The notes below the pieces were generated by a model. It saw only the letters and a program-made list of their open reading frames with translations, was not told where the DNA came from and made no database searches. This document shows, in pieces, positions 4,973-11,453 of a stretch of 11,453 nt of DNA; the stretch's first letter is position 1, and the number at the start of each line of letters is the position of its first letter. The stretch comes from Clostridia bacterium. Lineage in GTDB: Bacteria; Bacillota; Clostridia; Christensenellales; Borkfalkiaceae. A program made the translations under genes and the position numbers. The DNA lies in the NCBI GenBank assembly GCA_017646945.1, contig JAGCLN010000162.1, forward strand, positions 1 to 11,453. The letters are read 5' to 3'.

Positions 4973-7900
4973 TTACGGTCTTCTAATAAGGTCAACCGGT
5001 TTTTCTCTTGCAATTTTGATAATGGGAACGATAGAAGAAATAATAGCCGCCACTAAACTGATAGCGAATATTACTGCAATTTGCCTTACGCCGAACAATG
5101 CGAACTTAACGATAAAGTGCATAACGTTGATAAGGTATGCGTTTACGAGCGAGCAAGCAAACCAAGCCGTGAGCGATGCGAGCACGCCGTTTATGAGCGC
5201 AATGATAACGCTTTCGGTTATAAACATCTTAAATACGTCACCACTGTTTGAACCGAGCGCTCTTAAAACACCGATAGAAGAACGCTTGGATACGATACTT
5301 GCCGAAATATAGTTAAACAACATAAACATTGAGAATATTGCAAGTACGATTGATGCGTACAAGAAGATTTCAACGAATTGGTTTACGAAAGTTTCGTTCT
5401 TTGCTAAGGTTGACATAACGGTACTACCATACCAAACGAGAGTAATACCTTTCTTTCTTGAAAGTCTTTCCGCTACGATATCGCTTGATTCTTCGTTAGT
5501 GTTAACGAGAGAAATTGCTTGCGGATAATAGCCTTGGTCGGTATTGATACCGATATTTGCCAAGGTTGTTTCGCTACATACGATAGGTTCGTAGTTAACG
5601 TCAAAACTCGTGGTAGTATCTTGAAGACCAAAGTATACGCCTACGATTTTCAACTCAGTGTTGTAAGTCTTACCGGTTGCGGTAACCTTTCTTTGAAGAA
5701 CGATATCTCTTGTAAGGTCAGGAGTTCTGCCGTTTTTGTATCTATCTGCGTGCGATACGGGGGTTAAGTGGGTGTTTGCAATCTTGAACGCACTTAAAAG
5801 TTTTGCTCTTAAAGTGCCGATTTCTTCACGAATACCCGCTTGGAAAATCGCGTCAACGTCTTCTGATAAATAACTTGCGTAAGGCTTGTGGCTGGGGTCT
5901 GTAATATCAACGAAGTCGTTTAATTCTTCATCGTATCTGCTAAATTGCGATAATTCTTTTTCAAAGATTAACTTGATATCGGTTGCGTTGAGTAATACTT
6001 CGTTTTCTTTAAGAACGTAGGAAGTCTTTTCATCGTAAACTCTCTTACCTTCACCGTCTAATAAGGGTTCGCCGTTCGCATCTTTACGCAAGTAACCGAA
6101 CTTGCCACCGCCAAGGAAATACATATCGTTGCCGAGTTCGTCTTTGTAAACGTCAACGCCGTCAGCGTCCTTAGTATAAGGCTCTAAACTGCTAAACATT
6201 ACGATATTATCGATTGATACCGACTTGTTGCAGAAGAAGTTGGATTCCATAGAGTTGGTGTAACCGCTAGAGAAGTCTTCAATAAAGTGTTCCGCAGGCT
6301 CGTCTTGATAAGCAACGGGCTTGCCGAAATATCTAATACTGTGCTCAATTTCGCCTTCCGCTACCATAACGAGTTTTTGAACGCCCGAACTTAAATAAGC
6401 GTATAATTCTTCGAGTAAGGTTTTGTTGGGGTCGTCTTTCGATTGAACGTACGAATCTTTTAATACGGCGTATTTAGCGGGAATTTCACCACAGTCGTAA
6501 ATACCGGTAATGATAAACTTGGGGGTAGTTGACGCCATGTTAAGATTGCCGGGTTTGAATTTAACGCCGATTAAATCTTGGTAATAGTCGTCGTCACTAA
6601 GTCTCTTACCAAAATAGTTAGCGTCGTCTTTAACGTAGTGCTTTAAAGTATCCGCCATATACTTAGAAATTGCAACTTCGGTATAACCAGGGGTACTATC
6701 GATAGTGCCTGAAAGGTCGGGATAGTCGCCAGCAATACATTCATAGCCGTAAGAAGTGATATTGTACTCATCGTCAATTTCATCTTCTCTAAACTCGATA
6801 ACACCACTCACTTCACCGTAGTAATAGCCCCTACCTTTCATTTCAGCAGGAAGCGCTTTGTTGCTAAGGTTAGTAACAGGATAACCGTTATCGCTCTTTA
6901 CCGCAGAGTAATCTTCGGTAACGAAATCTCTAATATTGTAGATAGGTCTAAAATCATAGCCCGATTCCTTGTTTAACTGGTCAAGATAATCTTGGCTTAA
7001 ATTCATTCTGTACATACCGCCCGTTTCGGATACGTATTCCGAACTAACGGTTAAATGCTCGTAAGTACCGCTTTGTAAAAGGTCAGACATAGCCCTTTCT
7101 CTTTCATAGCAAGCAACTGCATCGAATAAGCCGAACACCGCAAACGCTACCGCCGATAAAAGTATCGTAAAGATAAGTCTTAACGGCTTAACCTTTAACG
7201 ACTTAATACCGAGCATCGCCGCGCTACCAAACTTCATTTTACTCTTGATAAACTTAACGCTTTCGTCAGACTTAACGAGAGATTTTTCATCAGTCGGGTG
7301 CTTGATTTGAATAGTCTTGCTATCGGAAATTTTAATCTTCTTCTTTTCCTTGATAGCGTTGAGAACGACTTTTGCGTCTTCACCTGCTAAATCACTACCC
7401 GATTTAACGGTAACAACACCGTCGTTTTCCACAACGTTAGTATCGAATAAACGTTCTTCAACGGTAACGTCTTCAACAACTTTACCGTCAACGAGCCTAA
7501 TGATACGGTCTGCGTACTTGTTAGCAAGTTCAAGGTCGTGCGAAATTACGATAACGAGTTTTTCCTTAGAAAGCCTTTTGAGTTCTTCAATAACTTGAAT
7601 ACCCGTAACGCTATCGAGCGCGCCGGTAGGCTCGTCCGCCATAATGATTTTTGGATTTTTAATGAGCGCACGCGCAATCGCAATACGTTGCTTTTGACCA
7701 CCTGAAAGTTGGCTTGGGTTTCTGCCCTTGTAACTCGTAATGTCAACGCTCGCTAAAATATCTTCAACCGCTTTCGGCTCGGTTTTAACGCCTTGAAGTT
7801 CGTTAGCCATGCCAACGTTCTTTTCAATACTGTAATCGGGAAGTAAGTTGTATTCTTGGAAAATAAAACCGATTAAAGTGTTGCGGTAACTATCATATTC

Positions 7901-8125
7901 GCCTTGAGAAAACTCAGAGAATTTTTTACCGTAAACTTCGATTTCACCTTCGTCAATACCGTCAAGACCACCGATGATATTTAAAAGAGTGGTCTTACCG
8001 CTACCAGATTTACCGGTTACGAACACCATACCCTTTTCGGGGAAACGAATGCTAACGCCGTCAAGCGCCGCTACGTCACCTGCTTTAGTTGTGTAGATTT
8101 TCTTTACGTTAATGAGTTCTAACAT
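4973..8125 (-). CDS. Fused ABC transporter ATPase/permease, MacB/FtsX type, with very large extracytoplasmic domain
   Basis: The 1050-residue protein joins an ATPase to a permease. ATPase (about 1-230): Walker A GKSGSGKT (38-45), Q-loop FQEYNLLP (Q90), signature LSGGQKQR (140-147), Walker B IIMADEPTGALD (160-171) and H-loop VISHD (H196). A charged linker follows, then one membrane helix (about 315-338), an extracytoplasmic region of nearly 580 residues, and three C-terminal helices (about 917-940, 966-990, 1014-1036) with the FtsX-like stretch SKRSSIGVLRALGS. Four helices is the MacB layout, and this family often works as a mechanotransmission or export machine rather than a simple pore. The substrate is unknown. 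The start is ATG at 8125 (MLELINVKKIYTT): AAAAGG lies 5 bases upstream and the ATPase family begins this way. An ATG 21 bases earlier lacks a ribosome binding site. The cysteine desulfurase gene follows at 6 bases. Confidence 0.93.
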   Translation of the reverse strand: MLELINVKKIYTTKAGDVAALDGVSIRFPEKGMVFVTGKSGSGKTTLLNIIGGLDGIDEGEIEVYGKKFSEFSQGEYDSYRNTLIGFIFQEYNLLPDYSIEKNVGMANELQGVKTEPKAVEDILASVDITSYKGRNPSQLSGGQKQRIAIARALIKNPKIIMADEPTGALDSVTGIQVIEELKRLSKEKLVIVISHDLELANKYADRIIRLVDGKVVEDVTVEERLFDTNVVENDGVVTVKSGSDLAGEDAKVVLNAIKEKKKIKISDSKTIQIKHPTDEKSLVKSDESVKFIKSKMKFGSAAMLGIKSLKVKPLRLIFTILLSAVAFAVFGLFDAVACYERERAMSDLLQSGTYEHLTVSSEYVSETGGMYRMNLSQDYLDQLNKESGYDFRPIYNIRDFVTEDYSAVKSDNGYPVTNLSNKALPAEMKGRGYYYGEVSGVIEFREDEIDDEYNITSYGYECIAGDYPDLSGTIDSTPGYTEVAISKYMADTLKHYVKDDANYFGKRLSDDDYYQDLIGVKFKPGNLNMASTTPKFIITGIYDCGEIPAKYAVLKDSYVQSKDDPNKTLLEELYAYLSSGVQKLVMVAEGEIEHSIRYFGKPVAYQDEPAEHFIEDFSSGYTNSMESNFFCNKSVSIDNIVMFSSLEPYTKDADGVDVYKDELGNDMYFLGGGKFGYLRKDANGEPLLDGEGKRVYDEKTSYVLKENEVLLNATDIKLIFEKELSQFSRYDEELNDFVDITDPSHKPYASYLSEDVDAIFQAGIREEIGTLRAKLLSAFKIANTHLTPVSHADRYKNGRTPDLTRDIVLQRKVTATGKTYNTELKIVGVYFGLQDTTTSFDVNYEPIVCSETTLANIGINTDQGYYPQAISLVNTNEESSDIVAERLSRKKGITLVWYGSTVMSTLAKNETFVNQFVEIFLYASIVLAIFSMFMLFNYISASIVSKRSSIGVLRALGSNSGDVFKMFITESVIIALINGVLASLTAWFACSLVNAYLINVMHFIVKFALFGVRQIAVIFAISLVAAIISSIVPIIKIAREKPVDLIRRP

Positions 8126-8174
8126 TTTTTCCTTTTCGCGCGCCATACTCGCGCATTATAAAATTTACTTTATA

Positions 8175-8201
8175 ATTATACTACACAACTATAAATGTAA
8201 A
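8175..8201 (-). promoter_or_regulatory. Probable promoter of the ABC transporter gene
   Basis: On the minus strand a perfect TATAAT (8175-8180) lies about 50 bases before the start codon. The best -35-like hexamer, TTTACA (8196-8201), is 15 bases away, shorter than usual, so an activator may be needed. Two 13-base direct repeats lie just upstream. Confidence 0.5.
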
Positions 8202-8210
8202 CTATGACTT

Positions 8211-8254
8211 TATCACTCAAAATTTTGTAAAACTTGTACAATATCACTCAAAAT
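8211..8254. repeat. Pair of 13-base direct repeats upstream of the ABC transporter promoter
   Basis: TATCACTCAAAAT occurs at 8211-8223 and again, identically, at 8242-8254. The start-to-start distance is 31 bases, about three helical turns. The near copy ends 10 bases upstream of the putative -35. The far copy overlaps the stop codon of the 72-residue gene and is part of an 8-bp inverted repeat, AATATCAC/GTGATATT (8240-8247/8256-8263). This is a typical layout for a regulator binding site, but no regulator gene is visible nearby. Confidence 0.55.
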
Positions 8255-8466
8255 GGTGATATTTTTGTGAAATTTAAGAAGTCTTTTTCGTTCATCGTTT
8301 TTTTTACTACTTTTTTAAGCGATGCGTTTTGGCGCTTTAGATTATTATTTTCCGCTAAAACTGATGAAATTATTCTAAAAAACATATCGTTTATTTCCCT
8401 TTCGAGCTGAGCGCGAAATTTTGAGTTTTTAAGTTCGTTTACTTTTTGCATCGTTATATCGTCCAT
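8248..8466 (-). CDS. Small coiled-coil-like protein, function unknown
   Basis: A 72-residue hydrophilic, helix-rich protein: MDDITMQKVNELKNSKF, then REINDMFFRIISSVLAENNNLK, quoted in parts (REINDMFFRIISSVL, AENNNLKRQNASLKK), then VVKKTMNEKDFL. The central heptad-like Leu/Ile spacing and the Asn/Lys-rich stretch suggest a short coiled coil. No domain family recognised. The start is the ATG at 8466 because AGAGGTGA (8471-8478) lies just upstream; the longer reading frame starting 48 bases earlier has no ribosome binding site. It precedes the ABC transporter on the same strand with a 122-base gap and diverges from the 296-residue gene. Coding status is supported by the ribosome binding site only. 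Confidence 0.55.
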   Translation of the reverse strand: MDDITMQKVNELKNSKFRAQLEREINDMFFRIISSVLAENNNLKRQNASLKKVVKKTMNEKDFLNFTKISPF

Positions 8467-8474
8467 ACAATCAC

Positions 8475-8533
8475 CTCTTAACCGTTTTTTTAGTATTATT
8501 GCCAAGTTTTTCATATTAAAAACGGTTGCAGAG
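8475..8533. repeat. Long-armed inverted repeat between two divergent genes
   Basis: AACCGTTTTT (8480-8489) and AAAAACGGTT (8518-8527) are perfect complements separated by 28 bases, and the match continues outward after short gaps with CTCT (8475-8478) and AGAG (8530-8533). The arms flank likely -10 sequences for both divergent genes: AATACT on the minus strand (8492-8497) and TATAAT on the plus strand (8534-8539). It could be a two-site operator or a hairpin in the leader of the 72-residue gene. Confidence 0.5.
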
Positions 8534-8539
8534 TATAAT
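8534..8539 (+). promoter_or_regulatory. -10 element of the 296-residue gene, implying a leaderless mRNA
   Basis: A perfect TATAAT lies only 5 bases before the ATG at 8545. The expected transcript start, 6-7 bases after the -10, falls on or next to the A of the ATG. No good -35 and no ribosome binding site is visible. Confidence 0.5.
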
Positions 8540-8544
8540 TTTAT

Positions 8545-9435
8545 ATGAACTTTTATTTTCTATCTGATATTGAATCGCATTTAAAAATAGACGGAGAATA
8601 CGCGGGTATCGTAAGCAGAAACGCCCTTTATTACACCGCGGACACAAAGCCTAATCTCGTTGAATTTTTACCGCTCAACTCACGATTTTATCAAGTTTAC
8701 GGCGGTGAAAACTCTAAAGATTTGGGCGTTTTTAAGGTTGAAAACGGCGCGTTGTTCTACCCGCGTTTTTCACAAAAACACAACCTTGATTTTAGGCTTG
8801 TTTTTCAAGAAAAAGTTTCTTCGTTTGGCAAGGAAATAACCGTTACAGTAGTTGAAGACGGAAGGGTTAAATTGTACCTTGACGGCGGTGTAGTTGACGT
8901 TAAAACTCTACCCTTTTCACCCGATAAAGTAGAAGTTAAAATAGAAGGCGAATTTTTAGTTCTTTCTTTTATAAAAAAGAAAATTGCGCTGTTTATCTAC
9001 CATTTACAATCGGGCGGTTTGGTTTATTTAGACGTTGTTGACGAGTTTAGTATTTCCAGCGTATTGCAGGTTAAAAAAAGGCATAAAACACTAACTAAAA
9101 CGACGGTTGTTGAAAGGTGGAATTTATCTTTTTCGGCAAGCCTTGTAGAGTGTTTTAGCGAAATGGAAAAACCATACGAATATTTAAACGAAAAACTGAT
9201 TCCGCTCGCCTTTTTTGAAAACGCAATATTAGGCGGTGACGTTAAAGCCGTGGTGAGTAAAGAATTTAACGAAAAAACCGAACGATTGCGAGAATTTTTA
9301 GGCGGGGTTAAAAGGGCTATTATATCGCCAACCGATAGTAACGCCGTGTGGCTTATTGGAGATTGCGGTGTAACTAACGCTACGCTTTTATACAAAAATA
9401 GGCTTATCGATAACGTTTTTCTTGATGATTTTTAA
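8545..9435 (+). CDS. Unrecognised 296-residue protein
   Basis: I do not recognise the family. The protein has no signal peptide and no convincing membrane helix. It looks beta-rich: alternating hydrophobic and polar stretches such as FGKEITVTVVEDGRVKLYLDG and VEVKIEGEFLVLSFIKKK (first cut to EITVTVVEDGRVKLYLDG). The N-terminal HLKIDGEYAGIVSRNALYY (12-30) resembles the short beta-hairpin repeats seen in PEGA-type surface domains, but that is a loose likeness. The C terminus (about 240-296) carries a helix, ERLREFLGGVKRAI, followed by a further strand region ending in LIDNVFLDDF. Codon use and composition resemble the neighbours. The start appears leaderless, with TATAAT 5 bases upstream. It diverges from the 72-residue gene and is followed after 85 bases by the SulP gene on the same strand, which has its own promoter. 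Its length and clean frame make it a real gene. Confidence 0.8.
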   Translation: MNFYFLSDIESHLKIDGEYAGIVSRNALYYTADTKPNLVEFLPLNSRFYQVYGGENSKDLGVFKVENGALFYPRFSQKHNLDFRLVFQEKVSSFGKEITVTVVEDGRVKLYLDGGVVDVKTLPFSPDKVEVKIEGEFLVLSFIKKKIALFIYHLQSGGLVYLDVVDEFSISSVLQVKKRHKTLTKTTVVERWNLSFSASLVECFSEMEKPYEYLNEKLIPLAFFENAILGGDVKAVVSKEFNEKTERLREFLGGVKRAIISPTDSNAVWLIGDCGVTNATLLYKNRLIDNVFLDDF

Positions 9436-9454
9436 TTTTTTTCCTTTTAAAAAG

Positions 9455-9483
9455 TTGATTATTTTAAGTTAAAGTTGTATACT
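9455..9483 (+). promoter_or_regulatory. Promoter of the SulP transporter gene
   Basis: TTGATT (9455-9460), a 17-base spacer and TATACT (9478-9483) form a good sigma-A promoter. The start would be near 9490, giving a leader of about 31 bases. Confidence 0.75.
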
Positions 9484-9492
9484 TTACGCGTA

Positions 9493-9504
9493 CCTAAATT
9501 TAGG
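9493..9504. promoter_or_regulatory. Palindrome at the transcript start and ribosome binding site of the SulP gene
   Basis: CCTAAATTTAGG is a perfect 12-base palindrome beginning about 3 bases after the expected transcript start. Its right end shares bases with AGGAG (9502-9506), the only Shine-Dalgarno-like sequence. That AGGAG is 14 bases from the ATG, longer than usual. The palindrome could be an operator site. Confidence 0.45.
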
Positions 9505-9520
9505 AGTAACCAAAGAAAAT

Positions 9521-10798
9521 ATGAAGATTTTTGAGCCAAAACTTTTAACTTGTTTTAAGGGTTATCAAAAAAAGGACTTGGTTTCGGATATCGTTGCCGG
9601 AATTATAGTCGCAATCATCGCCCTACCCCTTTCTATCGCGCTTGCAATAGCATCAGGCGTTGACCCTGAGCAAGGGTTATACACCGCAATTTTTGCAGGT
9701 TTCGTAATTGCAATGTTCGGCGGTAGTAAGGTAAACATTTCCGGCCCGACCGCTGCGTTTGCAACCATTGTTGCAGGCATCGTTGCAGACAAGGGTATGG
9801 AAGGCTTGTTCTTAGCAACCATTATGGCAGGCGTAATTCTTATAATAATGGGCGCGTGCAAACTTGGAACGCTTATCAAGTACATTCCCAAAACGATAAC
9901 CGTTGGCTTTACTGCGGGTATTGCGGTAACCATACTTATCGGTCAAATTAAAGACTTTTTAGGGCTTACTTTCCCTGAAAACGCTCACAATATTGAAACG
10001 ATAGATAAAATCAAAAACATCTTTAACTACATAGGTACTATGGATAGGTGGGAACCTGTTGCAGTAGGCGTTGGCGCACTCGTAATAATGATAGTTTGGT
10101 CTAAGTTTATTAAGAAGATTCCATCGTCACTTATAGTAGTTTTAATCGGCGCGCTTGCAATCGGTTTACCGAAAGTTGCGGTTGCAACGATAGGCGATGC
10201 TTACCCCATAGGCTCGGCAATTCCCAAATTCATCGTTCCAAGTTTTGACGGTAAACTTATTTTATCACTTTTGCCAGACGCGTTTACCATCGCGTTACTC
10301 GCCGGCATTGAATCGTTATTATCGTGCGTTGTTTCGGATAATATGATTAACGATAAGCACAATCCAAACACCGAACTTATCGCGCAAGGTCTTGGAAATA
10401 TTTGTTCAGGCTTTATGGGTGGTATTCCGGAAACGGGCGCGATTGCAAGAACTTCTGCAAACGTTAAAAACGGCGGTAAAACGCCCCTTGCAGGTATGAT
10501 TCACGCGGTTGTACTTTTAGTGGTATTGTTACTTTTAATTCCCTACGCATCACTTATACCGATGCCCGTTATAGCGGCAATCTTATTTATCGTTGCTTAC
10601 AATATGAGCGAGTGGCGAGTATTTGTGAAAATCTGCAAAACGAAACAAGTTATCGATATAATAATTTTATGTTTAACTTTCGTGTTAACGGTAGCGTTCA
10701 ACTTAGTAATTGCAATAGCGGTTGGTTTAGTTCTTCACTACGCAATCTTCTTTGCAATAAAGCTTGCAAACAAAAACAAAGAGGTTAAAGCAGAATAA
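9521..10798 (+). CDS. SulP-family anion transporter lacking a STAS domain
   Basis: A membrane transporter of the SLC26/SulP family, whose members move sulfate, bicarbonate, dicarboxylates or other anions across the cytoplasmic membrane. The 425 residues are almost all membrane segments. The family signatures are clear: KGYQKKDLVSDIVAGIIVA and LPLSIALAIASGVDPEQGLY (about 13-54), NISGPTAAFATIV (72-84), a mid-protein helix DAFTIALLAGIESLLSCVVSD, and the conserved GGIPETGAIARTSANVKNGG followed by TPLAGMIHA. Typical bacterial SulP proteins have a further C-terminal STAS domain of about 100-120 residues. Here the protein stops after the last helix (HYAIFFAIKLANKNKEVKAE) with only a short charged tail, followed directly by a terminator, so this looks natural rather than truncated. 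The substrate cannot be read from the sequence. The ATG start is supported by the conserved N terminus. Confidence 0.93.
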   Translation: MKIFEPKLLTCFKGYQKKDLVSDIVAGIIVAIIALPLSIALAIASGVDPEQGLYTAIFAGFVIAMFGGSKVNISGPTAAFATIVAGIVADKGMEGLFLATIMAGVILIIMGACKLGTLIKYIPKTITVGFTAGIAVTILIGQIKDFLGLTFPENAHNIETIDKIKNIFNYIGTMDRWEPVAVGVGALVIMIVWSKFIKKIPSSLIVVLIGALAIGLPKVAVATIGDAYPIGSAIPKFIVPSFDGKLILSLLPDAFTIALLAGIESLLSCVVSDNMINDKHNPNTELIAQGLGNICSGFMGGIPETGAIARTSANVKNGGKTPLAGMIHAVVLLVVLLLLIPYASLIPMPVIAAILFIVAYNMSEWRVFVKICKTKQVIDIIILCLTFVLTVAFNLVIAIAVGLVLHYAIFFAIKLANKNKEVKAE

Positions 10799-10811
10799 TT
10801 TAAAGCAAAAC

Positions 10812-10838
10812 AAAAAGGCGGAAATTTCCGCCTTTTTT
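10812..10838. terminator. Two-way terminator between the SulP and antiporter genes
   Basis: GGCGGA (10817-10822) and TCCGCC (10827-10832) form a stem around AATT, flanked by A5 on the left and T6 on the right. The symmetry allows it to end both the rightward SulP transcript and the leftward antiporter transcript. Confidence 0.93.
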
Positions 10839-10854
10839 CATTTTGTATAAAACC

Positions 10855-11453
10855 TTATTTAGCAAGTTCTTTGCTATGCTTAATTCTTTGGGAAATCTTT
10901 CCTTCAAAGTCAATTTCACCTGCTTTGGACAAGGCTATCTTAGTAAGGAAAGGACCAACCAATTCATAAATCAATACGGAGAAAAGGGTAAGGTTTGCAA
11001 CGAGCATACCTACCGTTCCACCGAGCGCGCCCGCTTTCATCGCCATGCCGAGCGCAACGCCAGCTTGTGGGAATAAAGTTATGCCGAGATATTTTTTGAT
11101 GTTAGGCTCACTCTTTACCATACTTGCGCTAAGACTTGCGCCAAAATATTTACCAACGCAACGAGTTACGATATACACTAAGCCGATTAGTACTATAAGA
11201 AGGTCACTTAGAACGCTTAAATCAAGTTCCGCACCACTCAACACGAAGAACAAGATAAAGATAGGCGCCGTCCATCTATCAAGCCTATCCATAAGTTGCT
11301 CGGAAAAATCACAAATATTGCAAAAGATAGTGCCGAGCATCATACAGCTAAGTAAGGGTGAGAAAGCAACGTGAACGCCCCAAAGTGTAAATGAAAAGTT
11401 AGAAATTGCAACCGTTAAAAACACGAACGCTACCGACATTGCAAGGCGCTTTG
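10855..11453 (-). CDS. Cation/proton antiporter, CPA2 (Kef/NapA-like) type, C-terminal part (truncated by window edge)
   Basis: The frame stays open to the right edge (KRLA before the first Met in the window), so the N-terminal part is missing. About 198 residues are visible, with roughly five membrane helices. Characteristic stretches are LDRWTAPIFILFFVLSGAELDL, cut here as TAPIFILFFVLSGAELDL, the LLIVLIGLVYIVTRCVGKYFG helix (given as LIVLIGLVYIVTRCVGKYF), LFPQAGVALGMAMKAGALGG and the final VANLTLFSVLIYELVGPFLT helix. These match the transport-domain C-terminal half of Na+(K+)/H+ exchangers. The protein ends in a short hydrophilic tail with no TrkA-N/RCK domain. Ion specificity cannot be told. 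The gene converges on SulP and shares its terminator. Confidence 0.85.
   Translation of the reverse strand, partial: KRLAMSVAFVFLTVAISNFSFTLWGVHVAFSPLLSCMMLGTIFCNICDFSEQLMDRLDRWTAPIFILFFVLSGAELDLSVLSDLLIVLIGLVYIVTRCVGKYFGASLSASMVKSEPNIKKYLGITLFPQAGVALGMAMKAGALGGTVGMLVANLTLFSVLIYELVGPFLTKIALSKAGEIDFEGKISQRIKHSKELAK

Noticed and set aside
7317..7598. Rightward 93-residue Ser-rich open frame inside the ABC transporter gene
   Set aside because: It is antisense to the conserved ATPase region and Ser/Thr/Leu-rich, as expected from the reverse frame of this codon usage.
8240..8263. Inverted repeat AATATCAC/GTGATATT as a terminator of the 72-residue gene
   Set aside because: The stem is AT-rich and, on the minus strand, no T run follows. 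It is treated as a possible regulatory site instead.
4973..8263. Antimicrobial peptide or defence cluster around the ABC transporter
   Set aside because: No precursor peptide, modification enzyme, two-component system or nuclease is adjacent; only the transporter and the desulfurase are present.
8467..8514. Extended start of the 72-residue gene (16 extra residues)
   Set aside because: The upstream ATG has no ribosome binding site, and the extra segment overlaps the inverted repeat and promoter region. The ATG at 8466 has AGAGGTGA placed correctly.
9432..9454. T-rich stretch after the 296-residue gene as a terminator
   Set aside because: There is a run of T but no convincing GC-containing stem before it.
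9565..9933. Leftward 122-residue open frame inside the SulP gene
   Set aside because: It lies fully antisense to a strongly conserved SulP coding region and reads as low-complexity Ala/Ile/Pro, typical of a mirror frame.

Overview
The window is chromosomal DNA of moderate to low GC content. It most likely comes from a Clostridia-like member of the Bacillota (Firmicutes). The evidence is the gene content: a YlbM-type tRNA(Met) acetate ligase beside Pta and a YceD/DUF177 protein, the pair ruvX-DUF1292 (yrrK-yrzB in Bacillus), a NifS-like cysteine desulfurase, strong AGGAG ribosome binding sites at several genes, and TTGACA/TATAAT promoters. No tRNA, rRNA, CRISPR array, insertion sequence or phage gene was found. 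Species cannot be named from sequence reading alone.

Layout from left to right. (1) The 5' part of a YceD/DUF177 gene runs leftwards off the window from its own sigma-A promoter. (2) A roughly 350-base stretch without a protein gene follows. It contains several nested inverted repeats and looks like a structured RNA (285-490). (3) pta runs leftwards and tmcAL (ylbM) rightwards from overlapping divergent promoters. (4) A two-way terminator separates tmcAL from the convergent, overlapping ruvX-DUF1292 pair. (5) A 60-residue membrane-anchored protein with a Cys-rich tail points right and ends at a terminator that overlaps the end of a leftward cysteine desulfurase gene. (6) Upstream of the desulfurase, only 6 bases away, lies a 1050-residue fused ABC ATPase/permease with a very large extracytoplasmic domain. 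It is preceded by a pair of direct repeats and a small coiled-coil-like 72-residue gene. (7) A divergent, apparently leaderless gene encodes an unrecognised 296-residue protein. (8) A SulP-family anion transporter without a STAS domain follows, with a promoter and a palindrome at its transcript start. (9) A two-way terminator separates it from a leftward, truncated CPA2-type cation/proton antiporter.

Most of the window is housekeeping: acetyl phosphate metabolism, tRNA modification, rRNA/ribosome assembly, sulfur mobilisation and ion transport. The least explained parts are the structured non-coding block at 285-490, the repeats around the ABC transporter and its divergent neighbour (8211-8533), the 296-residue protein and the 60-residue Cys-tail protein. 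I see no clear evidence of a defence system, biosynthetic cluster or mobile element. Promoters, operators and the RNA are pattern-based inferences.
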